DNA from: Leucobacter chromiireducens subsp. solipictus
GTDB taxonomy: Bacteria > Actinomycetota > Actinomycetes > Actinomycetales > Microbacteriaceae
DNA: 64,000 nt
Reading direction: 5' to 3'
Assembly (NCBI RefSeq): GCF_016758195.1
Contig: NZ_QYAC01000008.1
Coordinates: forward strand, 157,507-221,506
Part shown: positions 60,238 through 64,000 of the stretch, piece after piece
Position numbering within the stretch: the stretch's first letter is position 1
How the letters are laid out: each line of letters starts with the position of its first letter
Program-made: the position numbers and the translations under genes
The notes under the pieces: model-generated
Database searches by the model: none
What the model saw: the letters and a program-made list of their open reading frames with translations, nothing else
What the model was told of the DNA's origin: nothing

Positions 60238-60807
60238 ATGACGCAGGCATCGCAGGGACGCGGGGCGATCAACCCCTACGCGCAGATGCGCCAGGTTCCG
60301 GGGTTCACCCTCACGAGCGCGGACATTCAAGACGGCGAGCCGCTCCCGGCTGAGCTCTATGGTGCGGCGGCCGGCGGAGCGAACCGCTCGCCGCAGCTCA
60401 GCTGGTCCGGGTTTCCGGCGGAGACGCGGAGCTTCGCGGTGACCTGCTTCGACCCGGACGCGCCCACGGGGTCCGGGTTCTGGCACTGGGCCGTTGCACA
60501 CATCCCCGCGTCGGTGACGCAGCTCGCGGCGGGCGCCGGTGCGCTGGCCGGGACGCCGGGCAGCGAGCTGCTCCCGGAGGGCGCGCTGACGCTCCCGAAC
60601 GAGCGCCGTGAACCCGCGTTCCGCGGGGCGTCCCCGCCCGCGGGGACCGGCGTGCACCACTACTGGTTCGTGGTGCACGCGCTGAACGTGCCCCGGATCG
60701 AGATTGACCCGGAGGCGACCCCCGCGATCCTCGGCTTCATGATGCGGGAGGCGGTGCTCGCGCGGGCGATCATCGTGGCCACCGGGGAGTTTGGTCAGGC
60801 CGCCTAG
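60238..60807 (+). CDS. YbhB/YbcL-type PEBP family protein
   Basis: A 189-residue phosphatidylethanolamine-binding-protein fold. It has QLSWSGFPAETRSFAVTCFDPDAPTGSGFWHWAVAHIPAS and HHYWFVVHALNVPRIEIDPEAT. Function in bacteria is not clear. ATG at 60238 follows AGGGAGGAG. Divergent from the GntR gene, 174 bp between the starts. Confidence 0.88.
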   Translation: MTQASQGRGAINPYAQMRQVPGFTLTSADIQDGEPLPAELYGAAAGGANRSPQLSWSGFPAETRSFAVTCFDPDAPTGSGFWHWAVAHIPASVTQLAAGAGALAGTPGSELLPEGALTLPNERREPAFRGASPPAGTGVHHYWFVVHALNVPRIEIDPEATPAILGFMMREAVLARAIIVATGEFGQAA

Positions 60808-60841
60808 CGCTCAGCGGCTTCGCCCGCTCAGCGGCTTCGCC
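60808..60841. repeat. Perfect 17-bp tandem duplication
   Basis: CGCTCAGCGGCTTCGCC occurs at 60808-60824 and again directly at 60825-60841, immediately after the PEBP stop and before the convergent Lrp gene end. Confidence 0.85.
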
Positions 60842-60847
60842 GCGCGG

Positions 60848-61345
60848 CTACGGCGCGGGCTTGCGCGGCGTCTCGTCGGCGAGCACCGTGCTCCGCACGA
60901 GTGGCAGCGTGCGGTTCTTGAAGTGGCTTTCCAGGGCCAGCCGTGTCGAGGCGCGCGCGACGCCCTCGGTGTGGGAAATCCGGTCAAGCACCCGCTGCAG
61001 ATCGCGGGTGGAGCGCGACACGATGGTTGCCATCATGTCGTAGTCGCCGGTGATGGTGTGCAGCTCGAGGACCTCGGGGATCTGCGCGAGCCCCTCGGCC
61101 ACGCGCTGGTGGCCCACCGACTGCTGGATCTGAATCGTGCAAAACGTCCGCAGCGGGTACCCGAGGGCGGCGAGGTCAATGCTGGGTGCCTCCGACGCAA
61201 TGACCCCGGTGCGCCGCAGCCGGTCGAGCCGGCCCTGGGCGGTCGCCCGGGCGACCCCCAGGCGGCGGGCGCATTCGACGACCGAGATGCCGGCATTCTC
61301 GCTAATGAGCGTCAGGAGACGAACGTCTAGCTGGTCGATGCTCAT
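60848..61345 (-). CDS. Lrp/AsnC-family regulator
   Basis: A 165-residue Lrp/AsnC protein with N-terminal helix-turn-helix (LDVRLLTLISENAGISVVECARRLGVARATAQGRLDRLRRTGVI) and a RAM effector domain (LGYPLRTFCTIQIQ, VLELHTITGDYDMMATIVSRS). It is divergent from the aminotransferase gene, so it likely controls it and senses an amino acid. Confidence 0.93.
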   Translation of the reverse strand: MSIDQLDVRLLTLISENAGISVVECARRLGVARATAQGRLDRLRRTGVIASEAPSIDLAALGYPLRTFCTIQIQQSVGHQRVAEGLAQIPEVLELHTITGDYDMMATIVSRSTRDLQRVLDRISHTEGVARASTRLALESHFKNRTLPLVRSTVLADETPRKPAP

Positions 61346-61357
61346 GATCCTCCTCGA

Positions 61358-61418
61358 ACATGCATCATGTACTGCAAACCTTCGGTAATGCTATACGAAC
61401 TGAGCAGATTGCCCGAAG
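61358..61418. promoter_or_regulatory. Inverted repeats in the lrp/aminotransferase divergent region
   Basis: ACATGCATCATGT (61358-61370, 5-bp arms) and CTTCGG (61380-61385) paired with CCGAAG (61413-61418) lie between the two starts. A possible aminotransferase promoter is TTGACG (61432-61437) with TTAGAG (61455-61460), 17 bp apart. Likely Lrp sites; not proven. Confidence 0.45.
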
Positions 61419-61522
61419 TCACATATACGGTTTGACGAGACGAGCCCGCCGTCCTTAGAGTGGCGCACGTCAGTCGGCTGCGCGCGAGCCTCGCGCGCAG
61501 CCCCACACAACAAGGAGTGCGC

Positions 61523-62620
61523 ATGTCGAAGGCGACGCAAACGTTTCGGCCGGGTCTTGAGCGGATCGCGGCGTATCGCGCCGGCAAGCCGGCCCCGGCG
61601 GGGCCCGACGGCCGGAGCGTGAAGCTCTCCTCGAACGAGAACCCGTACCCGCCGCTGCCCTCCGTCGTGGCCCACCTCACGACCGTGCTGCCCGAGGCCA
61701 TCAGCCGGTACCCGAGCATCGCCGCCGAGGAACTCACCGGAGCGCTGGCGCGCCGCTTCGACGTGTCACCCGAGAACATCGCGCTCGGATCCGGCTCCGT
61801 CGAGGTCGCCGGGCAGCTCATCCACGCGATGACCGCCCCCGGCGACGAGGTAATGTTCGCGTGGCGCTCCTTCGAGGCATACCCGATCCTGGTGCGCGTG
61901 GCCGGGGCGGTCCCGGTCGAGGTGCCGCTCGACGCGGACGCGCGCCACGACCTGCCGGCGATGGCCGCGGCGATCACGGAGCGCACCAGCCTGATCTTCG
62001 TGTGCAACCCGAACAACCCGACCGGGACGGTGGTCACCGAGGCCGAGCTCGACGCCTTTATGGCCCAGGTGCCGAGCCACGTGCTCGTGGTCGTGGACGA
62101 GGCATACGTGCACTTCGACCGCAGCGCGGATTCGCCGAGCGGCATCGAGTTCTTCCGGCGGTACCCGAACATCGCGGTGCTGCACACCTTCTCGAAGGCC
62201 TACGGGCTCGCGGGGCTTCGGGTCGGCTACGCGATCGCACCCGAGGAGGTCGCCGAAGCGCTGCGCAAGGTCGCGATCCCGTTCGCGGTCACGCGGCTCG
62301 CTCAGGCGGCGGCGGTGGCCTCGCTTGCGGCCGAGGACGAACTGCAGCTTCGGATCGACGAGATGGTGGCCGAGCGCACCCGCCTGACCGCGGCGCTCGA
62401 GGCACAGGGGCTCACGGTGATCCCGTCGGAGGCGAACTTCGTGTGGCTGCCCCTGGGCGAGGCCACGGCCGATGCCGGTGCCGCGTTTGAGCGCCACGGC
62501 ATCTCGGTGCGCGCGTTCGCGGGCGAGGGCGTGCGCGTCTCGATCGGCGATCCGGCCGAGAACGACGCCGTCGTGGCCGCGGTGGTGGCCGAGGGCATCG
62601 GCGCCTCCGTCGCGGCGTAG
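61523..62620 (+). CDS. HisC-like (aromatic or histidinol-phosphate) aminotransferase
   Basis: A 365-residue PLP enzyme of aminotransferase class I/II. It has VKLSSNENPYPPLPSVV, NPNNPTGTVV, VVVDEAYVHFDR and the PLP-lysine motif HTFSKAYGLAGLRVGYA. It belongs to the HisC/aromatic aminotransferase (Pat) group. No other histidine-biosynthesis gene is near and an Lrp regulator and a TrpX-type transporter flank it, so an aromatic amino-acid role is more likely. The ATG at 61523 has AAGGAG 6 bp upstream. Confidence 0.9.
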   Translation: MSKATQTFRPGLERIAAYRAGKPAPAGPDGRSVKLSSNENPYPPLPSVVAHLTTVLPEAISRYPSIAAEELTGALARRFDVSPENIALGSGSVEVAGQLIHAMTAPGDEVMFAWRSFEAYPILVRVAGAVPVEVPLDADARHDLPAMAAAITERTSLIFVCNPNNPTGTVVTEAELDAFMAQVPSHVLVVVDEAYVHFDRSADSPSGIEFFRRYPNIAVLHTFSKAYGLAGLRVGYAIAPEEVAEALRKVAIPFAVTRLAQAAAVASLAAEDELQLRIDEMVAERTRLTAALEAQGLTVIPSEANFVWLPLGEATADAGAAFERHGISVRAFAGEGVRVSIGDPAENDAVVAAVVAEGIGASVAA

Positions 62621-62625
62621 CGGCT

Positions 62626-62653
62626 CGACCCGCGGGGGAAGCCCCGCGGGTCG
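62626..62653 (+). terminator. Terminator after the aminotransferase
   Basis: A 12-bp perfect inverted repeat (62626-62637 and 62642-62653, 4-nt loop GAAG) starts 6 bp after the stop and is followed by GCATTTC. Confidence 0.85.
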
Positions 62654-62727
62654 GCATTTCGCTCGGAGCACTTCGCGCGTATCTCGCGCAGAATCTGCAC
62701 AAACTGTCTACTGCAACCGCAAAACGA

Positions 62728-62861
62728 ATGCCCTCAATGCCCGTTTTGCCTAACCTTTTCTTGTCAGGTTGGTAGTTGGGCGGAAGCTCACTACGATCGA
62801 GCAACGGACCCGGTGCCTTCGTGGCACCGAATCGCAATACCCCGGGAACGAAGACCCGGGG
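62728..62861 (+). promoter_or_regulatory. Structured leader of the TrpX-like operon
   Basis: Two hairpins lie in the leader: CGGTGCC/GGCACCG (62811-62829, 5-nt loop) and CCCCGGG/CCCGGGG (62840-62861, 8-nt loop). A 15-codon frame (62728-62775) ending in Gly-Trp-stop precedes them. It could be an attenuator, but no known riboswitch was recognised and the short frame has no clear ribosome-binding site. Confidence 0.35.
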
Positions 62862-62888
62862 ATCATCACACTGGAGTGAGGAACACCC

Positions 62889-63908
62889 ATGGCAGGCACA
62901 CGCTTCCGTCACCGGACGCTCGTCTTTGCAGGTCTCGCCGCCTCAGCGGCTCTCGTACTGACCGGCTGCACCTCGGGTGCCGGCGGTTCGGACGAGGGCT
63001 CGGGCGCGAGCACCGACTCGGTCACGATCGGGATCAGCCAGTTCGTGCAGCACCCCGCGCTCGACGCGGCGGCCGAGGGCTTCAAGCAGGCCTTCGCGGA
63101 CGCGGGCTACGTCGAGGGCGAGACGGTGACGTTCGACGAGAAGAACGCAAACGCCGAGGTGGCGACCGCCACCACGATCGCGCAGACGTTCGCGACCAAC
63201 AAGGTGGACCTCGCGCTCGCGATCGCCACCCCGTCGGCGCAGGCGGCGGCACAGAACCTGACGGACGTGCCCGTGCTCTTCACCGCAGTCACCGACGCGG
63301 TTGCGGCGGATCTCGTGGCCTCGAATGAGAAGCCGGGCGGCAACGTTACCGGCACGAGCGACCTCAGCCCCGTCGCCGAGCAGATCGACCTGATCGCGGA
63401 GATCAACCCCGACGCGAAGAAGATCGGCATGGTCTACGGTTCCGGCGAGGTGAACTCGCAGGTGCAGGTTGAGCTGGCCCGCGAGGCCGCCAAGAAGCAC
63501 GGCATGGAGGTCGTCGAAGCGACGGTCACGAACGCCTCTGAGCTCATGCAGGCCACGGAATCGCTCGGCGACGTCGACGCGATCTACACGCCGAGCGACA
63601 ACCTCGTCGCCTCGGGCATCGGCGCCATCGTGGGCGTCGCCGAGGACAAGGGCATCCTGGTCATCGGCTCCGACTCCACCCACGTCGACGGCGGTGCCGC
63701 GGCGACCGTGGGCATCGACTACACCAAGCTCGGCGCGCAGACGGGCGAGATGGCGATCCGGATCCTCAAGGACGGCGCCGATCCCGCGACCATGCCGGTC
63801 GAGACGTCGAAGGACCTCGAACTCACCGTCAACCTGGGTGCTGCGAAGCGCCTCGGTGTCGAACTGCCGGCCGACCTCGTCGACCGCGCCGCGAACGTGG
63901 TGAAGTAA
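62889..63908 (+). CDS. TrpX-type ABC substrate-binding lipoprotein
   Basis: A 339-residue binding protein of the ABC_sub_bind (PF04392) family. It has lipobox LTGC (Cys about 27) and FVQHPALDAAAEGFKQAFADAGY, NANAEVATATTIAQTFA and VYGSGEVNSQVQVELAREAAKKHGM, the last typical of TrpX-like tryptophan/tyrosine binding proteins. The permease gene follows after 2 bp. Confidence 0.9.
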   Translation: MAGTRFRHRTLVFAGLAASAALVLTGCTSGAGGSDEGSGASTDSVTIGISQFVQHPALDAAAEGFKQAFADAGYVEGETVTFDEKNANAEVATATTIAQTFATNKVDLALAIATPSAQAAAQNLTDVPVLFTAVTDAVAADLVASNEKPGGNVTGTSDLSPVAEQIDLIAEINPDAKKIGMVYGSGEVNSQVQVELAREAAKKHGMEVVEATVTNASELMQATESLGDVDAIYTPSDNLVASGIGAIVGVAEDKGILVIGSDSTHVDGGAAATVGIDYTKLGAQTGEMAIRILKDGADPATMPVETSKDLELTVNLGAAKRLGVELPADLVDRAANVVK

Positions 63909-63910
63909 CC

Positions 63911-64000
63911 ATGATCGGTGCAATCGAACTGGGCCTTATTTATGGCGTGATGGCGCTCGGTGTGTATCTCACCTTCCGCGTCCTCAATTTCCCTGACCTT
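63911..64000 (+). CDS. ABC transporter permease (3' truncated by the window end)
   Basis: Thirty codons are visible: MIGAIELGLIYGVMALGVYL followed by TFRVLNFPDL. The YGVMALGVYLTFR..NFPDL pattern is typical of the permease of TrpX-type and related branched-chain-like ABC transporters. It begins 2 bp after the binding-protein stop and continues beyond the window. Confidence 0.85.
   Translation, partial: MIGAIELGLIYGVMALGVYLTFRVLNFPDL

Noticed and set aside
61523..62620. Calling the aminotransferase a true histidine-biosynthesis HisC
   Set aside because: No other his gene is near, and the flanking Lrp and TrpX-type genes point to aromatic amino-acid metabolism, although sequence alone cannot separate them.

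Overview
The window reads as a stretch of chromosome from a G+C-rich actinobacterium, most likely Microbacteriaceae (Leucobacter-like). This is inferred from the strong third-position G/C bias, an actinobacterial NucS mismatch endonuclease, an SCO4848-type membrane protein, a BioYMN/BioQ locus, a CIRCE element, DUF5979-repeat surface proteins and frequent 4-bp ATGA/GTGA overlaps between genes. No rRNA, tRNA, insertion sequence, prophage or CRISPR array was seen. The organism name is an inference.

Layout. (1) 1-3.4 kb: 3' part of a large cell-wall surface protein. (2) 3.6-11.6 kb: a complete kdp potassium-uptake operon (27-aa peptide, kdpF, A, B, C, D, E). (3) 11.7-14.4 kb: a polar amino-acid ABC transporter. 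(4) 14.5-17 kb: tagD-like cytidylyltransferase, a small acidic protein, an SCO4848-type protein, a thioesterase, and a cupin/GNAT pair. (5) 17-30.1 kb: a catabolic island for cyclic amides: a PucR/CdaR-type regulator divergent from hyuAB, an NCS1 permease, a PucR regulator, and divergent from it pxpA-BCCP-biotin carboxylase-pxpB-pxpC. (6) 30.2-34.3 kb: HdeD- and SseB-like genes, then bioNMY with divergent bioQ and a double BioQ operator. (7) 34.4-41.8 kb: an organophosphonate module, with a PotD-type ABC transporter convergent with phosphonatase-like hydrolase, FAD oxidoreductase and alkaline-phosphatase-family genes. (8) 42-45 kb: SHOCT-like protein, an SMR efflux pair, a CIRCE-preceded hsp20 and TspO. 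(9) 45-55.9 kb: nucS, an MFS exporter, a third PucR/CdaR-type regulator with an MHS transporter and zinc alcohol dehydrogenase, a MATE exporter, an M13 peptidase and an EcsC-family protein. (10) 55.9-64 kb: quinone reductase/TetR, trhO, a TipAS-type MerR regulator, a GntR/FCD regulator, a PEBP protein, Lrp and a HisC-like aminotransferase, and the start of a TrpX-type ABC transporter cut by the window end.

How it works together. Several blocks pair a transporter, enzymes and a dedicated regulator: potassium, biotin, phosphonate, cyclic amides and an unknown alcohol or carboxylate substrate. The most unusual block is region 5. It combines a HyuAB-type ATP-dependent lactam/hydantoin hydrolase with PxpABC and a separate biotin carboxylase and biotin carrier protein. 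The last four together look like a split urea-carboxylase-type enzyme. Gene ends are marked by long, near-perfect inverted repeats (15 to 28 bp arms), usually between convergent genes, and three promoter regions carry direct repeats spaced 31 bp apart.
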